Source of the DNA: Actinomycetaceae bacterium
GTDB taxonomy: Bacteria; Actinomycetota; Actinomycetes; Actinomycetales; Actinomycetaceae
Assembly: GCA_030537795.1 (NCBI GenBank)
Contig: JAUNVE010000013.1
Coordinates: 1 to 41,705 of the forward strand
Length of the DNA: 41,705 nucleotides
Direction: 5' to 3'
Part shown: positions 33,370 to 41,705 of the stretch, one piece after another
Layout: each line of letters opens with the position of its first letter
Position numbering within the stretch: position 1 is the stretch's first letter
The notes under the pieces: model-generated
Databases searched by the model: none
The model's input: only the letters and a program-made list of their open reading frames with translations
What the model was told of the DNA's origin: nothing
Position numbers and translations under genes: made by a program

Positions 33370-34455
33370 GTGGTAGCGATTGTCGTCGCATGCGGCCTGT
33401 CCTTGGGCATTGCTTTGCTCGGCACCAGAGCGCTCATCACGGTACTCGTACGCAAGAATTTTGGGCAATTTATTCGCCAAGACGGACCCACCTCACATTT
33501 CACTAAACGCGGAACCCCTACCATGGGTGGCCTCATTATTGTGTTTGCCTCCGTTTTGGGGTGGCTTGGCGGACATCTCGCTATTGGCCGCATTCCGAAT
33601 ATGTCATCCAGTTTGCTCATGTTCCTCTTTGTGGGCACCGGTGCCATCGGATTCCTCGACGATTACATTAAAATCAGTAGGCAGCGCTCGCTGGGTCTCA
33701 ACCCGGCAGCGAAAATCCTCGGCCAGTTGGGTGTCGGCACAGTATTTGCCGCGCTTGCGCTGTCTTTTCCAGACGCGCGCGGAAATACCCCGGCCTCAAC
33801 AAAAATATCTATCGTACGCGACCTGCCACTTGATCTCGCATTTGCCGGTGCCGCAATAGGTGTCATTCTCTTTATTCTTTGGGCAAACTTCCTCGTCACC
33901 GCCTGGTCTAACGCGGTCAACTTGACTGATGGTCTCGATGGATTAGCCACCGGTGCCTCAATGTTTGCCTTTGGTGCCTATACGATTATCGGTATCTGGC
34001 AGTACTACCAGTCCTGCGCGGTACAGATTACCAATATAAACGTCTGCTATGAGGTACGTGACCCACTTGGTTTAGCCGTCGCCTCAGCTGCCATTGTGGG
34101 GGCGTGTTTCGGCTTCTTGTGGTGGAATGCCGCTCCCGCCCAAATCTTTATGGGGGATACCGGCTCCCTGGCTCTCGGTGGGGCAATAGCGGGACTGTCT
34201 ATCCTTACTCACACCGAGTTTCTCGCGGTTATTATCGGCGGGCTCTTTGTCGTCATCGTTATGTCTGACGTCATTCAAATAGGTGTGTTCAAAGCGACCG
34301 GTAAACGAGTCTTCCGGATGGCACCGCTACATCACCACTTCGAGCTACTGGGGTGGAAAGAAATTACCATCGTCATTCGATTCTGGATCATCGCGGGTCT
34401 TTTCGCTGTTCTCGGACTCGCAATGTTCTATGGTGAGTGGGCAACCAACCTATGA
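33370..34455 (+). CDS. mraY: Phospho-MurNAc-pentapeptide transferase MraY
   Basis: MraY makes lipid I from UDP-MurNAc-pentapeptide and undecaprenyl phosphate. The 361-residue protein, with about ten membrane segments, has the canonical motifs: GTPTMGG, DDYIK, NLTDGLDGLATG, MGDTGSLALGG and MAPLHHHFELLGW. These contrast with the degenerate motifs of the relative at 7842. The GTG at 33370 follows GGGAGGAAATCT. An insert after the fourth helix (DARGNTPASTKI) is modest. It overlaps murD by 4 nt. Confidence 0.97.
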   Translation: MVAIVVACGLSLGIALLGTRALITVLVRKNFGQFIRQDGPTSHFTKRGTPTMGGLIIVFASVLGWLGGHLAIGRIPNMSSSLLMFLFVGTGAIGFLDDYIKISRQRSLGLNPAAKILGQLGVGTVFAALALSFPDARGNTPASTKISIVRDLPLDLAFAGAAIGVILFILWANFLVTAWSNAVNLTDGLDGLATGASMFAFGAYTIIGIWQYYQSCAVQITNINVCYEVRDPLGLAVASAAIVGACFGFLWWNAAPAQIFMGDTGSLALGGAIAGLSILTHTEFLAVIIGGLFVVIVMSDVIQIGVFKATGKRVFRMAPLHHHFELLGWKEITIVIRFWIIAGLFAVLGLAMFYGEWATNL

Positions 34456-35885
34456 GTGCATCATGGCTTTCTTCCCGTATAGCGGTGGTCGGCCTGGGCG
34501 CTTCGGGGCGGGCCGCTATTAGTGTGCTCAGTGAACTGGGTGCAAATCCTCAGGGATACGATCGGGTGCATCCGGGAGACATCTCCATAGACGATAACCA
34601 CCTCCGTATCGGCACCGACGACGAACAGGTTACGAATTTACGTCAGCAGCCGTGCGACCTCGCAATTATGTCGCCGGGGATACCACCGCATTCACCGGTA
34701 TGGACTGAGCTGCGTCGACAGGGGATACCCGTGTGGGGTGAAGTCGAATTAGCGTGGAAGGTGCAACAATATCTCGGTAAAGACATTGATTGGTTGACGG
34801 TGACTGGAACCAATGGGAAAACCACAACGGTATCTCTATTGGGCTCTATACTCGACGCGGCCGATAAAAAATACGCTGTGGTTGGCAACGTCGGAACACC
34901 GATTGTCAGTGTAATCGCCCATTGCGACGTTGATATTCTTGCGGTTGAACTATCGAGTTTCCAACTTGAGACTACGCATTCTGTGAAGCCACTGGCATCC
35001 GTCTGTCTCAATGTTGACACCGATCACCTCGATTGGCACGGTAGCGCAGAGGCCTATCGCGCCGCCAAAGCCCGGATATATGAAAACACGCGGATTGCCG
35101 CCATCTATGACGCCGATGATCAACAGATGCTGTCCATGGTTGAAGAAGCTGACGTTATCGAAGGGGCGCGCGCAATCGGTTACACCGTTAACGTACCGCC
35201 GGTTGCTCATATCGGAATGGTAGAAGGCCATATCGTTGATCGAGCTTTTATTCGCAATCGTCATACCGAAGCCCTTGCGCTAGCGACGCTCGACGATATG
35301 TACTCTTATGCCACGCAATCGCCTTCGCTCGCACTTGTTAAGGACACTCTTGCTGCCATCAGCCTGGCTCGCGCAGCCGCAGTAGACCCCGAAGCCATAG
35401 TACAGGGCATGCGCTCATTTACACCTGCCAAACACCGGCGACATATTCTCGGTCAGGTCGCCGACATGACGTGGATTGATGATTCGAAAGCCACCAATAC
35501 GCATGCGGCGCGCGCCTCTTTAACCGGCTTTCCCCCGCGAAGCGTCATATGGATAGCCGGCGGAGATACGAAGGGGCAGGATTTCCACAGTCTTCTGCGT
35601 GACATCCGTGGCGTGCTCCGCGGAATCGTTGTTATCGGATGTGAGCCCACCCCGATTGTGGAGGCTATTCGGGACGAGGCTTCCGACGTGCCGTACGTGG
35701 TCGTTGATGGACACGAAGACTTCATGTATTCGGTAGTAAATGAGGCTGTCGCGATGTCCGTACCGGGCAATACGGTTGTACTCGCACCCGCATGCGCCTC
35801 GTGGGATCAATTCGACAACTACAGTCAACGCGGAGATATATTCGCACAGGCCGTGGAGCGCTTGCACGCCGCGTGGAATACCTAG
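34452..35885 (+). CDS. murD: UDP-MurNAc-L-Ala-D-Glu ligase MurD
   Basis: MurD adds D-glutamate to UDP-MurNAc-L-Ala. The 477-residue product begins with a nucleotide-binding fold (VVGLGASGRAA), has the ATP loop TGTNGKTTT, the ELSSFQLE motif, the NVDTDHLDWHG motif, and the C-terminal DDSKATNTHAA. The ATG at 34452 overlaps the mraY stop (ATGA) and gives a family-like start; a GTG five codons upstream is possible but less likely. The ftsW gene begins 15 nt after its stop. No key residue is missing. Confidence 0.95.
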   Translation: MSASWLSSRIAVVGLGASGRAAISVLSELGANPQGYDRVHPGDISIDDNHLRIGTDDEQVTNLRQQPCDLAIMSPGIPPHSPVWTELRRQGIPVWGEVELAWKVQQYLGKDIDWLTVTGTNGKTTTVSLLGSILDAADKKYAVVGNVGTPIVSVIAHCDVDILAVELSSFQLETTHSVKPLASVCLNVDTDHLDWHGSAEAYRAAKARIYENTRIAAIYDADDQQMLSMVEEADVIEGARAIGYTVNVPPVAHIGMVEGHIVDRAFIRNRHTEALALATLDDMYSYATQSPSLALVKDTLAAISLARAAAVDPEAIVQGMRSFTPAKHRRHILGQVADMTWIDDSKATNTHAARASLTGFPPRSVIWIAGGDTKGQDFHSLLRDIRGVLRGIVVIGCEPTPIVEAIRDEASDVPYVVVDGHEDFMYSVVNEAVAMSVPGNTVVLAPACASWDQFDNYSQRGDIFAQAVERLHAAWNT

Positions 35886-35900
35886 GGGAGGTGCTGTTCA

Positions 35901-37145
35901 GTGATCAGTACACTACGCCAGCGCATTCCCAAAATTCGACTGGGGGTTCCCGAGGGGGAGCAAAAAGCCCCGTCCCCCGTCACCACCTACTACCTGATTC
36001 TCGTTCCCATTATCTGCCTGATGGTGATGGGATTCGTGATGGTATTTTCAGCCTCCACAATTCTTGCAATTTCAGAAGGCCAGAACCCGTATGCCGCTTA
36101 TATTCGCAACCTGATCATTATGGCGATTGGCGTGGTTACCCTCGCCATCATTATGCGATTGTCGGAACGAATAATCCGATTAACTACCCCACTGGTGTTC
36201 TTAGGAACCCTCGGCGCCCAAGCGTTGGTCTTGACTCCGCTCGGCATTGAAGTCGGCGGTAATACGAACTGGTTGGCAGTTCCGTTGATTGGTCAAGTTC
36301 AGCCCGCTGAGGCACTGAAAGTTGGTTTAGCGCTGTGGATGGGATGGATTCTCGTTCGTCCAACGATTGATCGCACCAATGCGACGCATATGCTAGTCAA
36401 CGTCGGACTCCCGGTACTCTTCTCACTGGGATTGGTGATGGCGGGAGAAGATATGGGAACCGCGTTGATTTTCCTCGCGCTGGTTGCCGGCGCCCTCATC
36501 GTAGCGGGAATTCCTTGGCGGTGGTGGCTGTATCTAGCGATTGCCGCCACCACTGCGGTATCTTTTTTCGTGGTGCAAAAACCCTCACGCCTCACTCGTA
36601 TCCTCGGCGTCATTCCGGGATTTCGTGAACCTCCCTCAACGCATCTGCCAGAACAGGGAGACCACGCGCTCTGGGCGCTCGGTAGTGGCGGGCTGACCGG
36701 AGTTGGGCCGGGCGCTTCGCGAGAAAAATGGAACTATTTAGCAGCGGCGCATACCGACTTTATTTATGCCGTGCTCGGCGAGGAAATGGGTCTTATTGGC
36801 ACCCTATTCGTGCTCATTTGCTTCGGAGTACTTCTCTACGGAATCTATCGATTGACCACCTGGCACCAATCTGATTTCGCTCGTATTACCTCGGCAGCAA
36901 TCGGTGCGTGGATTGGCTCGCAAGCCATTGTCAACATGGGATTTGTGGTGGGGCTAACACCGATTATCGGGGTTCCGCTCCCGCTAATTTCAACAGGTGG
37001 TTCCGCATTTTTATTCACCTGCGTAGGATTAGGAATTATTCTCGGATTTGCACGGCACGATGCCGGCATGGAGCGCGCATTTGGCACTCGTAATCTTCTG
37101 CGCGTCAATAGCGTGCGGCGTCGACGAAAGGTACTGAAATCATGA
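35901..37145 (+). CDS. ftsW: Septal peptidoglycan polymerase FtsW
   Basis: FtsW is the SEDS glycosyltransferase that polymerises lipid II at the septum with FtsI. The 414-residue protein has about ten membrane segments and SEDS motifs such as VVFSAS-like VMVFSAS, HTDFIYAVLGEEMGL, and STGGSAFLFTCVGLG near the end. The catalytic Asp region is around PAEALKVGLALWMGW. The tail after the last segment is basic. The GTG at 35901 has GGGAGGTG 10-15 nt upstream. It overlaps murG by 4 nt. Its place between murD and murG is the usual dcw order. Confidence 0.95.
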   Translation: MISTLRQRIPKIRLGVPEGEQKAPSPVTTYYLILVPIICLMVMGFVMVFSASTILAISEGQNPYAAYIRNLIIMAIGVVTLAIIMRLSERIIRLTTPLVFLGTLGAQALVLTPLGIEVGGNTNWLAVPLIGQVQPAEALKVGLALWMGWILVRPTIDRTNATHMLVNVGLPVLFSLGLVMAGEDMGTALIFLALVAGALIVAGIPWRWWLYLAIAATTAVSFFVVQKPSRLTRILGVIPGFREPPSTHLPEQGDHALWALGSGGLTGVGPGASREKWNYLAAAHTDFIYAVLGEEMGLIGTLFVLICFGVLLYGIYRLTTWHQSDFARITSAAIGAWIGSQAIVNMGFVVGLTPIIGVPLPLISTGGSAFLFTCVGLGIILGFARHDAGMERAFGTRNLLRVNSVRRRRKVLKS

Positions 37146-38290
37146 TTGCTGGCCCCAAGGTACTCTTAGCAGGCGGCGGCTCCGCCGGTCACGTAAACCC
37201 ACTACTGTCGGTAGCGGATACACTGCAGAACCGAGGCTTTATCCCCGAAGCATTGGGAACGGCAGAAGGTTTGGAAGCAGAGTTGGTGCCCGCTGCAGGT
37301 CTGGCATTGCATACCATCGACAAAGTACCTGCTCCACGATCGGTGAATAGCGATATATTCCGCTTCGTTCCTCGTTTAAAGGCAACTATCGCCGAGGTAG
37401 AAAAAATCATCCGCTCCAGCGGAAGTGAGATTGTAGTTGGTTTCGGTGGCTACGTTTCAGCACCAGCCTATCTAGCCGCTCAGCGTGTCGGAATCCCATT
37501 CGCCATACATGAACAGAATGTGCGCCCCGGATTGGCAAACCGTCTAGGAGCGCGGGCAGCCAAAGTCGTGGCTCTCACTTTCGAGAATACGAAACTGCGT
37601 GCAAAACGAGGGACGACAGAGGTTGTCGGACTGCCGTTACGACCGGAAATTGAGCGACTTGCGCGAGATCGTCAGGACCCGAAAAAGCGGCGTCAGCGTC
37701 GCGTCGCAGCAGCCCGAGAGTTGGGAATCGACCCCAAACGTCCGACTGTGCTACTGACCGGTGGATCATTGGGAGCGCAAAGACTGAATGACGTGATGAG
37801 TCAAGCCGCTGGACATTTCGATTCGCGGGTGCAGATCATTCATCTAACCGGGTATGGAAAAGCTGATGGAATAGCACAAACGGTGGCTCATAGCGGTTTT
37901 ACCGGTAGCTGGAAGGTGGTGGAATACGCGCGCAATATGGAGTTCTTCTACGCGGTTGCAGACCTTGTAATCTGTCGTGCCGGGGCCGGTACGGTTAGTG
38001 AGCTAACAGCGCTGGGCATGCCGGCGGTTTATATTCCACTTCCCATCGGCAATGGAGAACAAAGACTCAATGCCGCCGCACACGTGCAGTCGGGAGGCGC
38101 TCTGCTCTTCGATAACAGCGACCTGTCGGATCAAATTGTGCGGCTGTGGATCGCTCCTTTAGCAACCGCAACCGACCGACTTTCAAAGATGTCTCGCAGT
38201 TCTCGAAGACTAGGACGGATCGACGCAGCCGCGCGAATGGGAGAACTCATTGAATCACTCGTACAGCCGCAGCTCGAGGTGCGGCCATGA
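37142..38290 (+). CDS. murG: Lipid II synthase MurG
   Basis: MurG transfers GlcNAc to lipid I to make lipid II on the inner face of the membrane. The 382-residue GT-B enzyme has the N-terminal loop AGGGSAGHVNPLL, VGFGGYVSAPA, IHEQNVRPGLANR, the C-domain TGGSLGAQRLND and CRAGAGTVSEL, and the substrate-binding region LPIGNGEQRLNA. An extra basic stretch (DPKKRRQRRVAAARELG, about residue 179) sits between the domains. The ATG overlaps the ftsW stop and the end overlaps murC. Family assignment is certain. Confidence 0.97.
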   Translation: MIAGPKVLLAGGGSAGHVNPLLSVADTLQNRGFIPEALGTAEGLEAELVPAAGLALHTIDKVPAPRSVNSDIFRFVPRLKATIAEVEKIIRSSGSEIVVGFGGYVSAPAYLAAQRVGIPFAIHEQNVRPGLANRLGARAAKVVALTFENTKLRAKRGTTEVVGLPLRPEIERLARDRQDPKKRRQRRVAAARELGIDPKRPTVLLTGGSLGAQRLNDVMSQAAGHFDSRVQIIHLTGYGKADGIAQTVAHSGFTGSWKVVEYARNMEFFYAVADLVICRAGAGTVSELTALGMPAVYIPLPIGNGEQRLNAAAHVQSGGALLFDNSDLSDQIVRLWIAPLATATDRLSKMSRSSRRLGRIDAAARMGELIESLVQPQLEVRP

Positions 38291-39687
38291 CTGAATCTAC
38301 GCCATACGGAGCTTTCCACTTTATTGGCATCGGCGGTGCAGGAATGTCCGTTGTTGCTGAATTACTGGCAACGCAAGGAGAATCGGTAACCGGTTCCGAT
38401 CAAGCTGACGGTTCGGCTATTGATCGGCTTCGCCGACTCGGTATTGAGGTTACTATCGGTCACGATGCCGCCAACGTACCGCGGGAGGCTACTGTCGTGG
38501 TATCAACAGCAATACGCGAAACCAACGTCGAGTTAGTAGCTGCTCGCCAGCGTGAACAACGAGTGATTCACCGTTCGCAAGCACTTGCGCTCGCGGCACG
38601 CGGTACCCGGTTCGTGGCAGTGGCCGGAGCGCATGGAAAAACTACCACGTCAGGAATGCTAGCTGCTGCACTGGGGGCGCGTGGAATTGATGCATCATTC
38701 GCAGTTGGAGGCGTGGTAGCCGGTTTTGACACCGGCGCCCACGTCGGCAGAGACGATATCTTTATTGCCGAAGCCGACGAATCCGATGCGTCTTTCTTGA
38801 ATTACCATCCCCGCATCGCCCTCGTCACGAATGTGGAGCCCGATCATCTGGACCACTATGGATCGAAGGAGAAATTTGAGCAAGCATTTGTTGATTTCGC
38901 CGAGTGTATCGAACCCGGTGGCGCTCTGATCGTATGTGCGGATGATGAGGGTGCGCGAGCTCTTGGCAATACATATCGCTCGAAGGGCGGACGTGTGTAC
39001 TCCTATGGCACCACCGGTGCGCAAGACTGTGGACAAGACGTCGATAGTCACCTTGAGCTACACCATGTCGAGTTAGAATCCGGCAGATCCACGGCCTTTT
39101 GCAGTTTCAGAAATAGTGATATTGAGTTCCAACTGTCGGTGGGAGGCTTCCACAATGTACTCAATGCGTGCGGAGCTCTGCTGGTGGGGCACGAACTCGG
39201 AATCGACATGCGATTGATGGCGCGAGCTCTGGCTGCCTTTCGAGGAACGGGACGCCGTTTTGAGTTTCGAGGAGCGGTTGCAGGTCGTCAGCTTTTTGAC
39301 GACTATGCTCATCACCCGTCCGAAGTTGCCGCTACCTTGAAACAAGCCCGCACGGCTGCCGGACAAGGGCGTGTCGTTGTACTTTTCCAACCGCATTTAT
39401 TTTCCCGTACTGCTAATTTTGCCTCTCGATTCGCTCGTGAATTTGCGGCTGCAGACCAGGTCATTTTCACTGATATTTTTGCCGCTCGCGAAGATCCTAT
39501 TGAGGGAGTAACCTCCGATCTCATCGCCTCGCAGGTAACTCATTCCGAGGTAGTGAGTGATCTTAGGGAAGCAGCTGTGAGGGCTGCTGATGCGACCGGC
39601 TCCGGCGATATATGCATCACCATGGGAGCGGGGAGCGTAACAGATATGGCTGCCGTTATTATTGAACGCTGGGAAACTACTTTATGA
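38287..39687 (+). CDS. murC: UDP-MurNAc-L-alanine ligase MurC
   Basis: MurC adds L-Ala to UDP-MurNAc, the first step of the stem peptide. The 466-residue product has the N-terminal HFIGIGGAGMS, the ATP loop GAHGKTT (114-120), EADESDASFLNYHP, NVEPDHLDHYGS, RRFEFRG and DDYAHHPSE, all MurC hallmarks. It overlaps murG upstream and ftsQ downstream (ATGA in both cases). With murE, murF, murD, mraY and murG it completes the cytoplasmic route except murA and murB, which are not in this window. Confidence 0.97.
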   Translation: MTESTPYGAFHFIGIGGAGMSVVAELLATQGESVTGSDQADGSAIDRLRRLGIEVTIGHDAANVPREATVVVSTAIRETNVELVAARQREQRVIHRSQALALAARGTRFVAVAGAHGKTTTSGMLAAALGARGIDASFAVGGVVAGFDTGAHVGRDDIFIAEADESDASFLNYHPRIALVTNVEPDHLDHYGSKEKFEQAFVDFAECIEPGGALIVCADDEGARALGNTYRSKGGRVYSYGTTGAQDCGQDVDSHLELHHVELESGRSTAFCSFRNSDIEFQLSVGGFHNVLNACGALLVGHELGIDMRLMARALAAFRGTGRRFEFRGAVAGRQLFDDYAHHPSEVAATLKQARTAAGQGRVVVLFQPHLFSRTANFASRFAREFAAADQVIFTDIFAAREDPIEGVTSDLIASQVTHSEVVSDLREAAVRAADATGSGDICITMGAGSVTDMAAVIIERWETTL

Positions 39688-40658
39688 GGCGTCCAAGTGC
39701 TCCACGTCAACCGCACAAGCAGCCGTCAAAACCTCGGGTGAAACGGGGGGAGGCACCCCAGCGTCGCCCGGATAAGCGACGAAAACACGCCGTTGGATAC
39801 TCCGGCACACAAAGTGAGGACCGGGTAGATAAGCGGGTGGCACGCGGCGGTACCACGCGGGTTACGATTGGAACGCGGCGTCGATACTTCACTCCTAAAA
39901 AAGCCATTGAAACTTTCGGTGCGGCAGAGACAAATGAACTTGCTCAACGGCGAGACGAACTGAAAAAAGCTAAGTCGCGGGCCATTTGGAACCGGATTCT
40001 GCTAACTTTCGGCGTGCTAGCTCTTATCGGAGCGGGAGTGTGGATGATCTTCTTCTCTTCAGTTTTTGTGCTAAAAGCTGATGAGATCGAAGTGCGAGGT
40101 TCCGATAGTGAGGTTCCGGTATCCGAAGTTGTGGAGCGTATTGAACCTTGGGTGGGAACTCCTTTGCCGCGTGCGTCAATAGCCCAGATGGAAGCTGAGG
40201 TGGAGGAAATAGTCTCCGTGCGACAGGCGCATATTGAACGAGAATGGCCAAATGGAGTGACGGTAGACATTGAAATGCGAATCGCCACGATGGCAGAAAA
40301 ACGTAGTAATAAGTGGGTTCTCATGGACCCCGAAGGGGTCGAACTGTCAGAAGTCACAGACCGACCCGACGGTATTCCCACCATTGAGATCACGGTTGAT
40401 AAGACTGGTGATCGTTCCCAGGCCATCGTGATGGCGAATACAGTTTTGGGTGAGTTAGATAGTGCCCTTATTGATCAGGTCGATGCCTTTGTGTCGGACG
40501 GTTATGCTTTGGAAATGCGCACGGTCAACGGAGCACTGATTAAATGGGGGGATGAGACGCAGTCCGACCTTAAATCACGCACTGTGCTCGTATTGCTTGA
40601 GCAGAGACCTTCTTCGGTGTATGACGTTTCCACACCAACCCGTCCGGTCACGTCGTAA
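39684..40658 (+). CDS. ftsQ: Division protein FtsQ
   Basis: FtsQ links early and late division proteins. The 324-residue product has a long basic, probably disordered cytoplasmic tail (about 100 residues), one membrane segment (about 103-124) and a POTRA domain (from ADEIEVRGS to VDIEMR), then the FtsQ beta domain. The tail is rich in Arg, Lys and Pro. The ATG overlaps the murC stop. The 135-bp gap to ftsZ after it is the widest in the cluster apart from that around mraZ and holds an ftsZ promoter. Confidence 0.92.
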   Translation: MRRPSAPRQPHKQPSKPRVKRGEAPQRRPDKRRKHAVGYSGTQSEDRVDKRVARGGTTRVTIGTRRRYFTPKKAIETFGAAETNELAQRRDELKKAKSRAIWNRILLTFGVLALIGAGVWMIFFSSVFVLKADEIEVRGSDSEVPVSEVVERIEPWVGTPLPRASIAQMEAEVEEIVSVRQAHIEREWPNGVTVDIEMRIATMAEKRSNKWVLMDPEGVELSEVTDRPDGIPTIEITVDKTGDRSQAIVMANTVLGELDSALIDQVDAFVSDGYALEMRTVNGALIKWGDETQSDLKSRTVLVLLEQRPSSVYDVSTPTRPVTS

Positions 40659-40686
40659 ACTACCTGCGACACGCCTATGCAAATGA

Positions 40687-40715
40687 TTGAAGTCGCGCAT
40701 TCCTCGGCCTACCGT
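40687..40715 (+). promoter_or_regulatory. Candidate ftsZ promoter
   Basis: TTGAAG (40687-40692) and TACCGT (40710-40715) are 17 bp apart in the ftsQ-ftsZ gap. Transcription would start near 40722 with a leader of about 70 nt that contains the hairpin at 40743. It would let ftsZ be expressed apart from the mur genes. Confidence 0.5.
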
Positions 40716-40742
40716 CATGCCGCAACGATGAGATAAATACCG

Positions 40743-40767
40743 AACCTTCAACTAGAGGTTGAGGGTT
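40743..40767 (+). promoter_or_regulatory. Hairpin or inverted repeat in the ftsZ leader
   Basis: AACCTTCAAC and GTTGAGGGTT pair over 10 bp (one T-G wobble) around the loop TAGAG, ending 26 bp before the ftsZ start. It could act as an operator in DNA or as a leader hairpin in RNA. Similar GGTTGAGGGTT-like stretches seem familiar before other actinobacterial ftsZ genes, but this was not checked. Confidence 0.5.
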
Positions 40768-40793
40768 GGTGTTCCGACAAATTGGGGGAACGA

Positions 40794-41705
40794 GTGGCCA
40801 CACCTAACTACATCGCTAACATTAAGGTTATTGGCGTCGGAGGCGGCGGTACCAACGCTATCAACCGTATGATCGAAACGGGTCTTAAAGGTGTTGAGTT
40901 CATTGCCATGAACACGGACTCGCAAGCGCTTCTCATGTCAGATGCCGAAGTCAAGATTGATCTCGGTGAAGAACTGACGAGAGGATTGGGAGCCGGAGCC
41001 GACCCGACTATTGGGCGCAAAGCGGCCGAAGCGAATGAAGATTCCATTCGTGAAGCTCTAGAAGGCGCCGATATGGTGTTTGTCACCGCAGGTGAAGGCG
41101 GTGGTACTGGAACGGGAGCCGCACCCGTCGTTGCCCGACTAGCGCGTGAAGCTGATGCTCTCACCGTCGGCGTTGTCACACGCCCGTTTGGATTTGAAGG
41201 AAATCGACGCTCCGCGCAGGCCGATGCCGGAATTGATGCGTTGCGTCAAGAAGTCGATACTCTCATCGTGATCCCCAACGATCGTCTGCTTCAAATTTCT
41301 GATAGGAACGTATCCTATCTCGAGGCATTTCGTATGGCCGACGAAGTCCTGCGCTCAGGCGTGCAGGGCATCACTGATCTCATTACTACCCCCGGTTTGA
41401 TCAATGTTGACTTTGCCGACGTGAAATCCGTTATGAAGGATGCGGGGTCAGCTCTCATGGGTATCGGTGCGGCGCAGGGTGAAGATCGTGCCCTCCGTGC
41501 CGCCGAAGCAGCAATTGCTTCTCCTCTGCTTGAAGCTAAGATTGACGGCGCGCATTCAGCCCTCTTCTTTTTCCAGGCGGCATCCGATGTTGGTCTTCAC
41601 GAAATCGAGCAGGCTGCGCAGCTTATCCGCGAATCCGTCCACCCCGAGGCGAATATCATCTTCGGCAACGTTATCGATGACGCACTGGGAGACGAGGTTC
41701 GTCTC
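40794..41705 (+). CDS. ftsZ: Cell division GTPase FtsZ (3' partial)
   Basis: FtsZ forms the cytokinetic ring. The visible 304 residues cover the GTP-binding domain: [15 protein letters not shown], the tubulin signature [20 protein letters not shown], and most of the C-terminal subdomain to [10 protein letters not shown], where the window ends. The linker and the C-terminal binding peptide are therefore not seen. The GTG at 40794 has GGGGGAA 4-10 nt upstream and gives [17 protein letters not shown], a typical actinobacterial start. It follows ftsQ by 135 bp and probably has its own promoter. Confidence 0.98.
   Translation, partial: MATPNYIANIKVIGVGGGGTNAINRMIETGLKGVEFIAMNTDSQALLMSDAEVKIDLGEELTRGLGAGADPTIGRKAAEANEDSIREALEGADMVFVTAGEGGGTGTGAAPVVARLAREADALTVGVVTRPFGFEGNRRSAQADAGIDALRQEVDTLIVIPNDRLLQISDRNVSYLEAFRMADEVLRSGVQGITDLITTPGLINVDFADVKSVMKDAGSALMGIGAAQGEDRALRAAEAAIASPLLEAKIDGAHSALFFFQAASDVGLHEIEQAAQLIRESVHPEANIIFGNVIDDALGDEVRL

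Noticed and set aside
1-41705. Mobile elements, phage genes, CRISPR arrays, tRNA or rRNA genes
   Set aside because: None was seen by reading; no transposase, integrase, spaced repeat array or tRNA-like cloverleaf was recognised.

Overview
This window comes from an actinobacterium, most likely a member of the Actinomycetales with moderate GC (judged by eye, not computed). The reasons are the SteA/SteB pair, the actinobacterial tlyA-nadK-recN block, the suf operon led by a SufR repressor and carrying a Rieske protein, the frequent GTG starts and GTGA/ATGA overlaps, and several promoters of the leaderless type. MurE lacks the arginine typical of diaminopimelate-adding enzymes, which would fit the lysine/ornithine peptidoglycan of Actinomycetaceae. 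The genus cannot be fixed from the sequence alone.

Region 1 (1-10980, + strand) is one dense run of genes: a 5'-truncated TPR/HAD-phosphatase fusion, a small ORF, tlyA (rRNA methylation), nadK, recN, steA and steB (cell separation), a divergent MraY-like transferase, murJ (lipid II flippase) and a Nudix hydrolase. Most neighbours overlap by 4 nt.

Region 2 (10977-18130) begins with a 40-residue Cys-rich protein on the minus strand. Its promoter carries a perfect palindrome that looks like a CsoR-family operator. A gene-free stretch of about 360 bp follows, rich in inverted repeats and one long imperfect hairpin. Then comes the complete Fe-S assembly operon sufR-sufB-sufD-Rieske-sufC-sufS-sufU-sufT.

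Region 3 (18133-23817, - strand) holds an acyl-CoA ligase behind a TetR-like operator, and a tight operon of a queuosine-precursor transporter, a tRNA-guanine transglycosylase, a CPBP-family membrane protease homologue and a zinc metallopeptidase. The transporter plus Tgt pair points to salvage of a queuosine precursor.

Region 4 (23843-26312) has an ABC-F protein, a small zinc-site protein and a SixA-like phosphatase, with promoters that appear to make leaderless mRNAs.

Region 5 (26313-41705, + strand) is the dcw cluster: mraZ-rsmH-ftsL-ftsI-murE-murF-mraY-murD-ftsW-murG-murC-ftsQ-ftsZ. ftsZ is cut by the window end. MraZ boxes with exact 10-bp phasing precede mraZ. Two further pairs in the opposite orientation lie upstream and in the mraZ-rsmH gap.

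No tRNA, rRNA, CRISPR array, insertion sequence or phage gene was seen. The content is largely conserved housekeeping. The least explained parts are the 10977-11460 region, the MraY-like protein, the Tgt substrate pocket and the extra MraZ-type sites.
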